28,194 nucleotides of DNA. Origin: Mageeibacillus sp. UBA1212 (GTDB lineage: Bacteria; Bacillota; Clostridia; UBA1212). The number at the start of each line of letters is the position of its first letter. The first letter of the stretch is position 1. The stretch is from the NCBI GenBank assembly GCA_002309655.1, contig DBXM01000018.1, positions 1 to 28,194 on the forward strand. The letters are read 5' to 3'. Below, in pieces: positions 1-7,300 of the stretch. Under the pieces are notes generated by a model, which had not been told where the DNA came from, ran no database searches, and saw nothing but the letters and a program-made list of their open reading frames with translations. The translations under genes and the position numbers were made by a program.

Positions 1-1479
1 ATCGAGGGCGACGCGAACGGCCGCGGTTTCCAGTACCCGATCCCGACGTACTCCATTACACGCGATTTCGACTGGTCTCCGACCGAAAACAACAAGCTCC
101 TTTTCGAGATGACGAGCAAGTACGGCACGCCTTACTTCTCGAACTACATCAACAGCGACATGGAGCCGTCCGACGTCCGTTCGATGTGCTGCAGACTGCG
201 CCTCGACCTGCGTGAGCTCAGAAAGAAATCCGGCGGTTTCTTCGGCTCGGGCGAGAGCACGGGAAGCATCGGCGTCGTCACGATCAACATGCCCAGAATT
301 GCCTATTTGTCGGCAAATGAAGACGAGTTCTACGCGCGCCTCGACAGGCTCATGGACATCGCCGCGCGCTCCCTCAAGGTCAAGAGGACCGTCATCACCA
401 AGCTCCTCAACGAGGGCCTCTACCCGTACACGAAGAGATACCTCGGCACTTTCGAAAACCACTTCTCCACGATCGGTCTGGTAGGAATGAACGAAGCCGG
501 CCTCAACGCGCGCTGGCTCAAAGCGGACATGACCGACCCGAGAACGCAGGAATTCACGAAGAAGGTGCTCAACCACATGAGAGAGCGCCTCTCCGACTAC
601 CAGGAAGAGTACGGCGACCTCTACAACCTTGAGGCCACTCCCGCCGAGTCGACCGCCTACCGCTTCGCGAAGCACGACGTTGCAAGATACCCCGACATCG
701 TTACCGCCAGCAGCAAGAACTGCGGAACTCCTTATTACACGAACAGCTCGCACCTTCCCGTCGGTTTCACCGAGGACATTTTCGCGGCACTCGATATTCA
801 GGACGAACTGCAGACGCTCTACACTTCGGGCACGGTCTTCCACGCCTTCCTGGGCGAGAAGCTTCCCGACTGGCAGGCGGCGGCAAACCTTGTCAGGAAA
901 ATTGCGGAAAACTACAAGCTTCCTTACTACACTCTCTCCCCGACCTATTCGGTCTGCAAGACCCACGGCTACATTGTCGGCGAGAAGTACACCTGCCCGA
1001 TCTGCGGCAAGCCCACCGAGGTCTACAGCCGCATAACCGGCTACTACAGACCTGTTCAGAACTTCAACGACGGCAAGGCGCAGGAGTTCAAGGACCGCAA
1101 AGTCTACAATGTGCTCGGAGCGATTGCAGACAGCGACATGGCCAAATACAGGGAAGAGAAAAACGCGGAAAAACCGGCGTGCGAGGATACACCCGAAAAA
1201 GCTCCGGAAAGAGAACCTGAGAAAGCGCCCGTAAGCGGGGCTGAGGCTCTTTCCGGAGACAAGATCGTGATGTTCGCGACCAAGACGTGCCCGAACTGCA
1301 TGGCGGCCTCGAAGATGCTTCAGGAGAACGGAATCGAGTTCGAGAAGCTCTACGTTGAGGACGAGCGCGAGCTGGCGCAGAAGCTCGGACTTCGCAACGC
1401 GCCAACGCTGATTGTCGGCGACGAGAGATACACCGGCGTGTCGGGCGTCAGGGAGTTCATTAAGAAGATCAAGAACTGA
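1..1479 (+). CDS. nrdD: Anaerobic (class III) ribonucleoside-triphosphate reductase, 3' part, with C-terminal glutaredoxin-like domain
   Basis: Class III reductases make dNTPs under anoxia using a glycyl radical installed by NrdG. The frame is open from base 1, so the N-terminus lies outside the window; about 492 residues are present. Family signatures are clear: the catalytic-core stretch around SDMEPSDVRSMCCRL, a Cys/His/Cys/Cys metal-site pattern (Cys codons at 955, 994 and 1003, with a CKTHGYI motif), and RITGYYRPVQNF, whose Gly codon at 1039-1041 is the likely radical site. After about 50 Glu/Pro/Lys-rich residues comes a 72-residue thioredoxin-fold domain (codons 1261-1476) with a CPNC active site and a NAPTLIVG cis-Pro segment, resembling NrdH/glutaredoxin. 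Class III enzymes that take electrons from thioredoxin-family proteins rather than formate are known, and this fusion plus the flavoprotein reductase downstream fits that type. NrdG is not in the window. Confidence 0.95.
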   Translation: MEGDANGRGFQYPIPTYSITRDFDWSPTENNKLLFEMTSKYGTPYFSNYINSDMEPSDVRSMCCRLRLDLRELRKKSGGFFGSGESTGSIGVVTINMPRIAYLSANEDEFYARLDRLMDIAARSLKVKRTVITKLLNEGLYPYTKRYLGTFENHFSTIGLVGMNEAGLNARWLKADMTDPRTQEFTKKVLNHMRERLSDYQEEYGDLYNLEATPAESTAYRFAKHDVARYPDIVTASSKNCGTPYYTNSSHLPVGFTEDIFAALDIQDELQTLYTSGTVFHAFLGEKLPDWQAAANLVRKIAENYKLPYYTLSPTYSVCKTHGYIVGEKYTCPICGKPTEVYSRITGYYRPVQNFNDGKAQEFKDRKVYNVLGAIADSDMAKYREEKNAEKPACEDTPEKAPEREPEKAPVSGAEALSGDKIVMFATKTCPNCMAASKMLQENGIEFEKLYVEDERELAQKLGLRNAPTLIVGDERYTGVSGVREFIKKIKN

Positions 1480-1522
1480 TTGTTTACCGTTTTCTGACCG
1501 GTAAAACAATTAACTTGAAAAG

Positions 1523-1561
1523 TTCGGAGAACCGTTCCTCCGGGAGGGCTCTCCGAATTTT
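1523..1561 (+). terminator. Rho-independent terminator after nrdD
   Basis: An 8-bp stem (TTCGGAGA 1523-1530 with TCTCCGAA 1550-1557) encloses a second GC-rich hairpin and is followed directly by TTTT. A separate inverted repeat with a one-base bulge (TTGTTTACCG / CGGTAAAACAA, about 1480-1509) sits just after the stop codon and may add to the 3' structure. Together they suggest nrdD and the next gene are not simply cotranscribed. Confidence 0.75.
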
Positions 1562-1673
1562 GTGTGAACAGTACGCGGCCGGGGCGGGACATTTCCGGAC
1601 ATTTCCGGAATTGTTTTGAGGCGGTTCTGAAGTGTTCCGGATCCGGAAGCGGAGTTTTGATGAGGTTGAGATT

Positions 1674-2588
1674 ATGTACGACGTTATTGTTATCGGCGGA
1701 GGCCCCGCGGGATTGACTGCGGCGCTTTACTGCCTGAGACTCGGGAAGACCGCGCTCGTCATCGAAAAAGAGAGCTTTGGCGGGCAGATGACTTTTTCCC
1801 CAAAAATAGAGAATTATCCGGGATTCCTGTCGATCTCCGGCAACGAGCTCGCGCAGAATATGGTCGAGCAGGTCGCCGAGCAGGGCGGGTCGCTGGCGAT
1901 GGAGGAGGTCATCAGGATCGAGAACAGCCGCGCCGACGACGTGAAGGTGGTTGTTACCGACTGCGGCGCGTATGAGGCGAAAGCGGTCATCATCGCGGTG
2001 GGCGTCAGGCACAGGCTGCTGAACGTTCCCGGCGAGGAACTCTTTCTGGGCGACGGCATCTCTTTCTGCGCGATTTGCGACGGTGCGTTCTACGAGGGCC
2101 GCGAGGTGGCTGTCATCGGCGGCGGCAACTCCGCATTGCAGGAAGCCGTTCTGCTGTCCAAGACCTCCAAAAAGGTGACGATCGTCCAGAACCTCGACTT
2201 CCTGACCGGCGAGAAGAAGCTTCAGGAAATTCTCGAAAACGCCCCGAACGTCGAGATTCTTCTCGGCTACGTTGTCGACCGCATCAACGGCGACTCGGTG
2301 CTCCGCGGCCTGGACATCAAGAAAGAGGCGACCGGCGAGATCAAAACGCTCAGGGTCGACGGCATTTTCACCGCGATCGGTCTCGAACCCGTGAACGGCA
2401 GCTTCACCAACGTCGCCGAACTCGACAAATTCGGCTACATCGTGGCTGACGAGAACGGCGACACGCGCACAGAGGGCATTTTCGCCGCCGGCGACTGCAG
2501 AACCAAGAAGGTCCGCCAGGTGTCCGCGGCATGTTCCGACGGCGCCTGCAGCGCGATTGCGGCGTGCAACTACATCGACAGGAAGTAA
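1674..2588 (+). CDS. trxB: Thioredoxin-reductase-type FAD-dependent oxidoreductase
   Basis: Low-molecular-weight thioredoxin reductase family, 304 residues, the usual length. It shows the N-terminal FAD motif IGGGPAGL (residues 7-14), redox CAIC (132-135), the dinucleotide motif GGGNSA (149-154) and the C-terminal FAD motif IFAAGDCR with RQVSAACSDG. Family members reduce thioredoxin or glutaredoxin-like proteins in the cytoplasm. The ATG at 1674 puts the FAD motif at the normal distance from the N-terminus; a GTG at 1632 in frame would add 14 charged residues and is less likely. Odd point: after GGGNSALQEA the usual NADPH-phosphate-binding HRRxxxR motif is missing and the sequence reads VQNLDFLTGEKK, so the electron donor may not be NADPH. 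The CPNC domain of upstream nrdD is an obvious candidate substrate, by inference from neighbourhood. Confidence 0.9.
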   Translation: MYDVIVIGGGPAGLTAALYCLRLGKTALVIEKESFGGQMTFSPKIENYPGFLSISGNELAQNMVEQVAEQGGSLAMEEVIRIENSRADDVKVVVTDCGAYEAKAVIIAVGVRHRLLNVPGEELFLGDGISFCAICDGAFYEGREVAVIGGGNSALQEAVLLSKTSKKVTIVQNLDFLTGEKKLQEILENAPNVEILLGYVVDRINGDSVLRGLDIKKEATGEIKTLRVDGIFTAIGLEPVNGSFTNVAELDKFGYIVADENGDTRTEGIFAAGDCRTKKVRQVSAACSDGACSAIAACNYIDRK

Positions 2589-2601
2589 AGGCGGTTTTTG
2601 A

Positions 2602-2637
2602 GCGCGGCCACGCGGCCGTGCGTGAAGAATTTTGTTT
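2602..2637 (+). terminator. Weak terminator-like hairpin after trxB
   Basis: GCGCGGCC (2602-2609) pairs with GGCCGTGC (2614-2621) around a 4-nt loop, with one G-U pair. A T-rich stretch follows only after a gap of about ten bases, so termination may be inefficient. Confidence 0.4.
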
Positions 2638-2664
2638 GCGCGGCGTGCGAAAATGGGTTATAAT
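2636..2664 (+). promoter_or_regulatory. Sigma-A-type promoter for the Pro/Thr-rich protein gene
   Basis: A perfect TATAAT (2659-2664) lies 17 nt after a poor -35 hexamer TTGCGC (2636-2641). It is 36 nt upstream of the ATG at 2701. The -10 match is strong; the -35 assignment is tentative. Confidence 0.6.
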
Positions 2665-2700
2665 ATCCGTGAATAACGGCTTACCGGAGACTTGAGGCAG

Positions 2701-3309
2701 ATGAAACATTTTAAATTCAAATCGAAATACATTCTTGCGGCGGTTGCTTTGCTGCTGGTTTCGGTATGCCTTTTTGTTTTTGGAGCGTGCAGAAGGAACC
2801 CCGGCAAAACCGAAACGACGCCCGCGCCCGGCGAAAACACAGCCGCGCCCGAGCCGACACCGACCAACTGGGGCGGCATCGAATTCCCCGACGACGAGGT
2901 AACCGACCCGCCCGTGAAGACCGACGAACCGGCCACCGACAACCCGACCGACCCGGCTGAAACGCCCGCGCCCACCGGCGGCGACACGACCGCGGAACCC
3001 GCAACGGACGCAGCAACGCCCACCCCGACCGAAGGCGACCCGACCGGCGCACCTACCGCAACGAACCCCGACACCGAGGCCCCCGCAACAGGAACGCCCT
3101 ACACGCCCGACGATCCGGTCGAAACGCCGACCCCGACACCGGAAACCAAAACGGATCCGCCCAAAACTCCCGGCGACACCGCGACGCCCGGCAAGACCTC
3201 CGACGTTGGCAGAGAAACGCCCACCGACCCAGGCACTCCCGAACCCACCCCGACGCCTGAAACGACGCCCGTTCCCGGAGTGATCGAACTGCCGGAGATT
3301 GATATTTAA
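2701..3309 (+). CDS. Pro/Thr/Glu-rich exported protein, putative lipoprotein, no folded domain visible
   Basis: 202 residues, family not recognised. A basic N-terminus (MKHFKFKSKY) and hydrophobic segment (residues 11-28) end in FGAC, with Cys30 a possible but imperfect lipobox cysteine. The remaining 170 or so residues are low-complexity Pro/Thr/Asp/Glu/Gly, with TPTP-type units, and end in VIELPEIDI. It looks like the wall-spanning linker of a surface lipoprotein with nothing attached at its end. The ATG at 2701 is preceded by GGAG (2686-2689); an in-frame TTG at 2692 would add three residues. It has its own promoter and a strong terminator, so it is probably an independent transcript. A function cannot be assigned. 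Confidence 0.65.
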   Translation: MKHFKFKSKYILAAVALLLVSVCLFVFGACRRNPGKTETTPAPGENTAAPEPTPTNWGGIEFPDDEVTDPPVKTDEPATDNPTDPAETPAPTGGDTTAEPATDAATPTPTEGDPTGAPTATNPDTEAPATGTPYTPDDPVETPTPTPETKTDPPKTPGDTATPGKTSDVGRETPTDPGTPEPTPTPETTPVPGVIELPEIDI

Positions 3310-3343
3310 AATTATTTCCCGCTTGCTGATTTTGCGGAAATTG

Positions 3344-3377
3344 AAAAGATGCCTCCTTCAACGGGGGCGTCTTTTTT
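3344..3377 (+). terminator. Rho-independent terminator
   Basis: AAAAGATGCCTCC (3344-3356), a 6-nt loop, then GGGGGCGTC (3363-3371) and TTTTTT (3372-3377). The 9-bp stem has two G-U pairs and is flanked by A/T tracts, so it can also work in the other direction. Confidence 0.85.
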
Positions 3378-3415
3378 GCTTTCGGAGGCGTTTGGTTTTT
3401 TGGTGAAAAAAAGGC

Positions 3416-3441
3416 AAAAAACGGGCCGCGGCGCGTTTTTT
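3416..3441. terminator. AAAAAACG/CGTTTTTT hairpin upstream of the next promoter
   Basis: AAAAAACG (3416-3423) and CGTTTTTT (3434-3441) form an 8-bp inverted repeat around a GC-rich 10-nt loop. It lies directly before the -35 element at 3445, so it may insulate the next promoter from read-through. Confidence 0.4.
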
Positions 3442-3444
3442 CGA

Positions 3445-3473
3445 TTGACAGGCGCGCGCGTGTAAGATAAAAT
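3445..3473 (+). promoter_or_regulatory. Strong sigma-A-type promoter
   Basis: A perfect TTGACA (3445-3450), a 17-nt spacer and TAAAAT (3468-3473), 75 nt upstream of the ATG at 3549. GGAGG (3534-3538) is the ribosome binding site. Confidence 0.85.
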
Positions 3474-3548
3474 AGTATACAGGAAAAAGCGGCCTTCGGA
3501 AAGGATGGCTGCAATAACGAAAATCGAAAACACGGAGGGATTTTCAAC

Positions 3549-5684
3549 ATGTTTAAGAAGAATTTAGCATTAGTCCTCGCGGTCTGCATGCTTTTCGGAA
3601 TGATTTCCGTAACAGGCATGGTAGGAGCGAGAGCGGAAGACACGACTGAGACGATTGACTTAACTGCACAAGGTTATGCCAATGCTGCAGCCGTGGAATC
3701 GGTTTCGCAAGGTGCGGTTACCATTGCTTTTGCTAAGGGAACCGGCAGCAATCCGCCGACATACTATACTTCAGGTACGGCGGTGAGAACCTATAACAAT
3801 AATACAACAACTATATCTGTTCCAGACGGTGCGATTTCTGAAATCCGTTTTTATGTCAATAACGGACAGAGCAAGAATACAGGATCGTTAGCTACCGGAG
3901 GAGTAACATATAGTAGAGACACTGCCGGAGAATACATTACCTGGACCGGTGAGAGTCAAAGTGTTACGTTTACCACTACCGGAGGACAGGTACATATCCT
4001 TAGAGTACTGGTAACTCACAACTCCACAGCTACAGGAGAAGTGCCTCCTCCCACGGAGAGTGAAGAACCCACTCCGTTTGAAAGGCCCACGACTCCCGAG
4101 GGAATCGTCAATGCGGCTTACGACCTTGCCGTAGGTGAAACCCTTGCAGAAGGTCCGTACACCCTTACCGGTGTTGTCACATCTGTAGACGAGCCGTATC
4201 AGGAAAGATATGGAAACGTTACGGTCACCATCCAGGTTGGAGAAATGACCGATAAGAAGATTAAGTGCTTCAGAATTGTCAACGGAGAAGCTATTGCGGA
4301 TGGAGAAGGCATCGAAGTAGTTAAAGTCGGTGACACGGTTACGGTTTCCGGCGACTTGACGAGATACAATGCCAACACGGTTGAATTCGTTCAGGGCTCC
4401 ACCCTTGACGCGCTTGACCCGACCGGAGAAACTCCGGTTCACTACGAGACCCCCGAGGAGATTCTCGAGGAAGCCGCTAAGCTGGACAACGGAGCAACGC
4501 TTCCCGGCGGACCTTACGAGCTCACCGGTGTAGTCACCGAAATCATTGATGAGTACAGCGACAAGTACGGCAACATTACGTTCAAGATGAGTGTTCTCGA
4601 GTACGAGGTCGAAGGCTACAGAATCAAGAACGGTACCTCAATCACTGCCGGTGAAGGCGTTGAGATTCTCGATGTTGGAGACACAGTTACCATCAAGGGA
4701 GAAATCCAGAAGTACAATGATATTATTGAGTTCAAAAAGGACTCCACTCTCGAAGATATTGAATACATCGCGAAGGTTATCAGAGCGTCCCTCATTCTTC
4801 AGGAGAACCTCGACATCAACTTCAGACTTATTACCGACCAGTTTGATGCCGCGACCGACGAGATTGGACTTCAGGTTGTTCTTAACGGCAAGACCACCAT
4901 TTGCGAAGGCGAAGTTGACGACGAAAACGATAAGCAGTATATCTATACGTTCGAGAATATCACCCCCGCTCTTATGGCGGATGAAATGACGGTAACAGTG
5001 CTCGTCAATGGAGAGCCCGTTCACGAGATCACCTACAGTGTTGCGGAATACTGCTACAAGCTTCTCCGCCAGACCGACATCGCGACGCTCAAGACCCTTC
5101 TCGTTGATCTTCTGATCTACGGCGCGAAGGCCCAGCTGTACATCAACCACAATGTGGAGAATCTGGCTGACAAGGGGCTCACCGATGACGAACTCGACTT
5201 CGCGACTCCGGACGAGGATCTTCCCGAGCTTGAGAATGTGACCCAGATCGCCGGCAAAATCGATGACCCGACCTACTCAATTAAGAGCGTGGGCCTCAAC
5301 CTCACGGACGGTATTATCATCAGAGTTAAGTTCGTCCTTAATGAAGGAAAAGAGCACTGTGACGCTGCCATGTTGGGCATTAACTCGTGTATCGACGGAG
5401 AGCTCGAGGAGACCAGCGTTCCCGGCACCTACTACGCTTACTGCAAAGTTGACAACCCCACGTTCTTCAGTACGGGACACCAGTTGCGTGCGGTAGACTC
5501 AGCCGACCCGTTGCTTCACAGCCTTTCCCACACGCTTTACACCAGCGCGGAGAGCTACTGCGCTTCCATTCTCGCGAAGTGCGCTGACGGCAGGATTACC
5601 GACGAGGCCCTGAAAGACATTGTTGTTGCTCTCGTTAAGTACGCGTACTCCGTTAAGGCTTACGCGAACATCGTGAACAACTGA
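3549..5684 (+). CDS. Large secreted protein: N-terminal beta-rich domain, two OB-fold-like repeats, two C-terminal YGAKAQ-type repeats
   Basis: 711 residues. A signal peptide (1-29, ending in GARAED) is followed by a beta-rich region (about 31-160) with TWTGESQSVTFT. Two homologous units of about 100 residues come next (about 178-283 and 299-400). Both contain GPYxLTGVVT, a YGN(V/I)T motif, a GEGxE segment and VGDTVT(V/I)xG, as in OB-fold-like modules of bacterial surface proteins. The C-terminal part (about 409-711) holds two diverged copies of another module: ASLILQENLDINFRL ... LLIYGAKAQLYI, then VGLNLTDGIIIRVKF ... LVKYAYSVKAYA. Modules of this kind recur in exported proteins of gut Clostridia, with no function I can name. 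There is no TM anchor, LPXTG or catalytic motif, so it is probably secreted or held at the wall by binding. The region around 3650-4050 is visibly more AT-rich than the rest. Confidence 0.85.
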   Translation: MFKKNLALVLAVCMLFGMISVTGMVGARAEDTTETIDLTAQGYANAAAVESVSQGAVTIAFAKGTGSNPPTYYTSGTAVRTYNNNTTTISVPDGAISEIRFYVNNGQSKNTGSLATGGVTYSRDTAGEYITWTGESQSVTFTTTGGQVHILRVLVTHNSTATGEVPPPTESEEPTPFERPTTPEGIVNAAYDLAVGETLAEGPYTLTGVVTSVDEPYQERYGNVTVTIQVGEMTDKKIKCFRIVNGEAIADGEGIEVVKVGDTVTVSGDLTRYNANTVEFVQGSTLDALDPTGETPVHYETPEEILEEAAKLDNGATLPGGPYELTGVVTEIIDEYSDKYGNITFKMSVLEYEVEGYRIKNGTSITAGEGVEILDVGDTVTIKGEIQKYNDIIEFKKDSTLEDIEYIAKVIRASLILQENLDINFRLITDQFDAATDEIGLQVVLNGKTTICEGEVDDENDKQYIYTFENITPALMADEMTVTVLVNGEPVHEITYSVAEYCYKLLRQTDIATLKTLLVDLLIYGAKAQLYINHNVENLADKGLTDDELDFATPDEDLPELENVTQIAGKIDDPTYSIKSVGLNLTDGIIIRVKFVLNEGKEHCDAAMLGINSCIDGELEETSVPGTYYAYCKVDNPTFFSTGHQLRAVDSADPLLHSLSHTLYTSAESYCASILAKCADGRITDEALKDIVVALVKYAYSVKAYANIVNN

Positions 5685-5725
5685 TGTTCATGCGGCTTGA
5701 CAGCTGAATTTCGGAGGTAAACGTT

Positions 5726-5857
5726 ATGAAAGAGATCAATAAAGAGACCTTTGACAAGCCGGAAGTTGACGTTGTTGAGTTCCAGGCTGAGGATGTGCTC
5801 ACGGTGAGCGGCGGCGGAGACGGAGTCATTCTTCCCGACGACGACATTGAACCGTGA
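5726..5857 (+). CDS. 43-residue acidic peptide, small conserved-type ORF
   Basis: ATG at 5726 is preceded by TCGGAGGTAA (GGAGG at 5713-5717, 8-nt spacing), one of the best ribosome binding sites in the window. The frame ends at TGA 5855-5857, just before a strong terminator. The peptide begins MKEINKETFDKPEVDVVEF, continues QAEDVLTVSGGGDG and ends VILPDDDIEP. It has no signal peptide, TM segment or cysteine. From memory it resembles short clostridial peptides with a pattern like KPE(V/I)xVVEFxxEDV(L/I)TxSGG, usually annotated as hypothetical. It lies 41 nt after the secreted-protein gene and shares its terminator, so the two are likely cotranscribed. A precursor peptide or small regulatory protein is possible, but there is no direct evidence for either. 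Confidence 0.7.
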   Translation: MKEINKETFDKPEVDVVEFQAEDVLTVSGGGDGVILPDDDIEP

Positions 5858-5890
5858 AGCGGTAGCAAACCCTAAATAACATCATTTGTT

Positions 5891-5930
5891 AAAAGGACGG
5901 ACCTGTGTGAAAACGCGGGTCCGTTTCTTT
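5891..5930 (+). terminator. Strong Rho-independent terminator
   Basis: A 12-bp stem (5897-5908 with 5913-5924, two G-U pairs) closed by a GAAA tetraloop, preceded by AAAAGG and followed by TTCTTT. It ends the surface-protein/small-peptide transcript. Confidence 0.9.
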
Positions 5931-6007
5931 GTGCGTTTATGGGAGCGCAAGATGGAACTCCCCGGAGCACGAAAAAAACTTAAAACCGGCTGAAAAGCGT
6001 TCTTCTA

Positions 6008-6036
6008 TTGAAAAAAAGGCGGGTTTTTGGTAGAAT
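6008..6036 (+). promoter_or_regulatory. Sigma-A-type promoter for the glycan operon
   Basis: TTGAAA (6008-6013), a 17-nt spacer, TAGAAT (6031-6036). The untranslated leader to the TTG start at 6159 is about 115 nt and GC-rich. I see no other gene in 5858-6158. Confidence 0.75.
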
Positions 6037-6158
6037 TGATATGATAGTGGTTTTGTGTCCGCCGGCGGCAGAAAGGGCTTTAGAAAGCAACCAAGGCAGG
6101 GCGGACGGCGCCGGCAATGGAGGCGCTTTAAAATTCACGAAAGGAAGGTGCGACTTTT

Positions 6159-7256
6159 TTGAAAACGATAATTCTCATTCCCGCATACAAACCGGAGGAG
6201 AGTTTTGCGGACTTTTCTCAGCGGCTGGTTGAGCGCGGCCACAGGGTGGTGGCTGTGAACGACGGCAGCGGTCCGGAGTTTGACGACGTTTTCAAGAGGG
6301 TTGCCGCCATGGGCGTGACTGTTCTCCGCCATGACGTGAACAAAGGCAAGGGCAGGGCGCTCAAGACCGGGTTCGAGTACATAACGGAGCACGAGCCGGA
6401 CACGGGGCTTGTGGTCACGGCTGACTGCGACGGGCAGCATACGATTCCCGACATCGAGCGGATCATCGCCACCGAGGAGGAACATCCGGATGCGTTCGTG
6501 ATCGGCGGCCGGTTCAGGGACAAGTCCGTGAAGGTGCCGCTGCGTTCGCGCCTCGGGAACGGGATCACCAGGATTCTGTTCAGGGTCGCCACGGGCATTA
6601 AGATCCACGACACGCAGACGGGGCTGAGGGGCATTCCCGCGTCGCTTTTCGGCGAGATGCTCAAGATCAAGGGCGAGCGCTACGAGTACGAGATGAATAT
6701 GCTTCTGTACCTCAGAGACTGGGGGAACGAGTACGTCGAGATACCGGTGGAGACCGTTTACATCAACGAGAACGCCGGCTCGCACTACTCGCCGTTCAAG
6801 GACTCGCTGCGGATTCTGGCGCAGATTATCAAATTCACGGCCTCGTCCATGTTCTGCTTCCTTATAGATTATATTTTATTCATTGTGTTCAGCACCTGGG
6901 TGTTCGCGAAGGGCGACACGAACCTGGCCACGCTGACCGGCGTTTCCGGGACCGGCATTTTCGTGACGTTGCTCAGTTCCCTCTCGCTGTCCTACATCTG
7001 CGCCAGGGTCATCAGCGCCACACTCAACTACACCCTCAACCGGCGCCTGGTCTTCAAGAAGGGCACCAAATCCTCCGCGCTCAAGTACCTGATCCTCACG
7101 ATCGCGATCATGCTGGTCGGCGCGCTGCTCACGGGTCTTTTCATCAAGTGGAGCGGCTGGCCGGGCTTCGTGTGCAAGATCATTGTTGATTTCTTCCTTT
7201 TCTTCGTGAATTACTTTTTCCAGCGGGAATGGGTGTTCAGGAAGAAAAAGTCCTGA
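6159..7256 (+). CDS. Family 2 glycosyltransferase fused to a GtrA-like membrane domain
   Basis: 365 residues. The N-terminal GT2 domain (about 1-220) resembles polyprenyl-phosphate sugar synthases of the dolichol-phosphate-mannose type: IPAYKPEE at the start, VAVNDGSG, NKGKGRALKTGF, and the metal-binding ADCDGQH (D89/D91), followed by GGRFRDK and the DTQTGLRG motif. The C-terminal part (about 225-365) has four hydrophobic segments ending in FFQREWVFRKKKS, typical of GtrA. Family knowledge suggests it loads a sugar onto a lipid carrier and helps move the product across the membrane. The start is TTG at 6159 with AAGGAAGG at 6141-6148; the IILIPAY strand begins four codons later, so no room is lost. 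It is first in an operon with a flippase and a sugar-type aminotransferase. Confidence 0.88.
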   Translation: MKTIILIPAYKPEESFADFSQRLVERGHRVVAVNDGSGPEFDDVFKRVAAMGVTVLRHDVNKGKGRALKTGFEYITEHEPDTGLVVTADCDGQHTIPDIERIIATEEEHPDAFVIGGRFRDKSVKVPLRSRLGNGITRILFRVATGIKIHDTQTGLRGIPASLFGEMLKIKGERYEYEMNMLLYLRDWGNEYVEIPVETVYINENAGSHYSPFKDSLRILAQIIKFTASSMFCFLIDYILFIVFSTWVFAKGDTNLATLTGVSGTGIFVTLLSSLSLSYICARVISATLNYTLNRRLVFKKGTKSSALKYLILTIAIMLVGALLTGLFIKWSGWPGFVCKIIVDFFLFFVNYFFQREWVFRKKKS

Positions 7257-7300
7257 CCGCCAACCAATCAATCAACCAACCGAAACCGTTTTAAACCGAA

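Noticed and set aside
6008..6232. 74-codon ORF upstream of the glycosyltransferase
   Set aside because: Its first codons are the promoter -35/-10 region and it runs into the GT2 gene in another frame.
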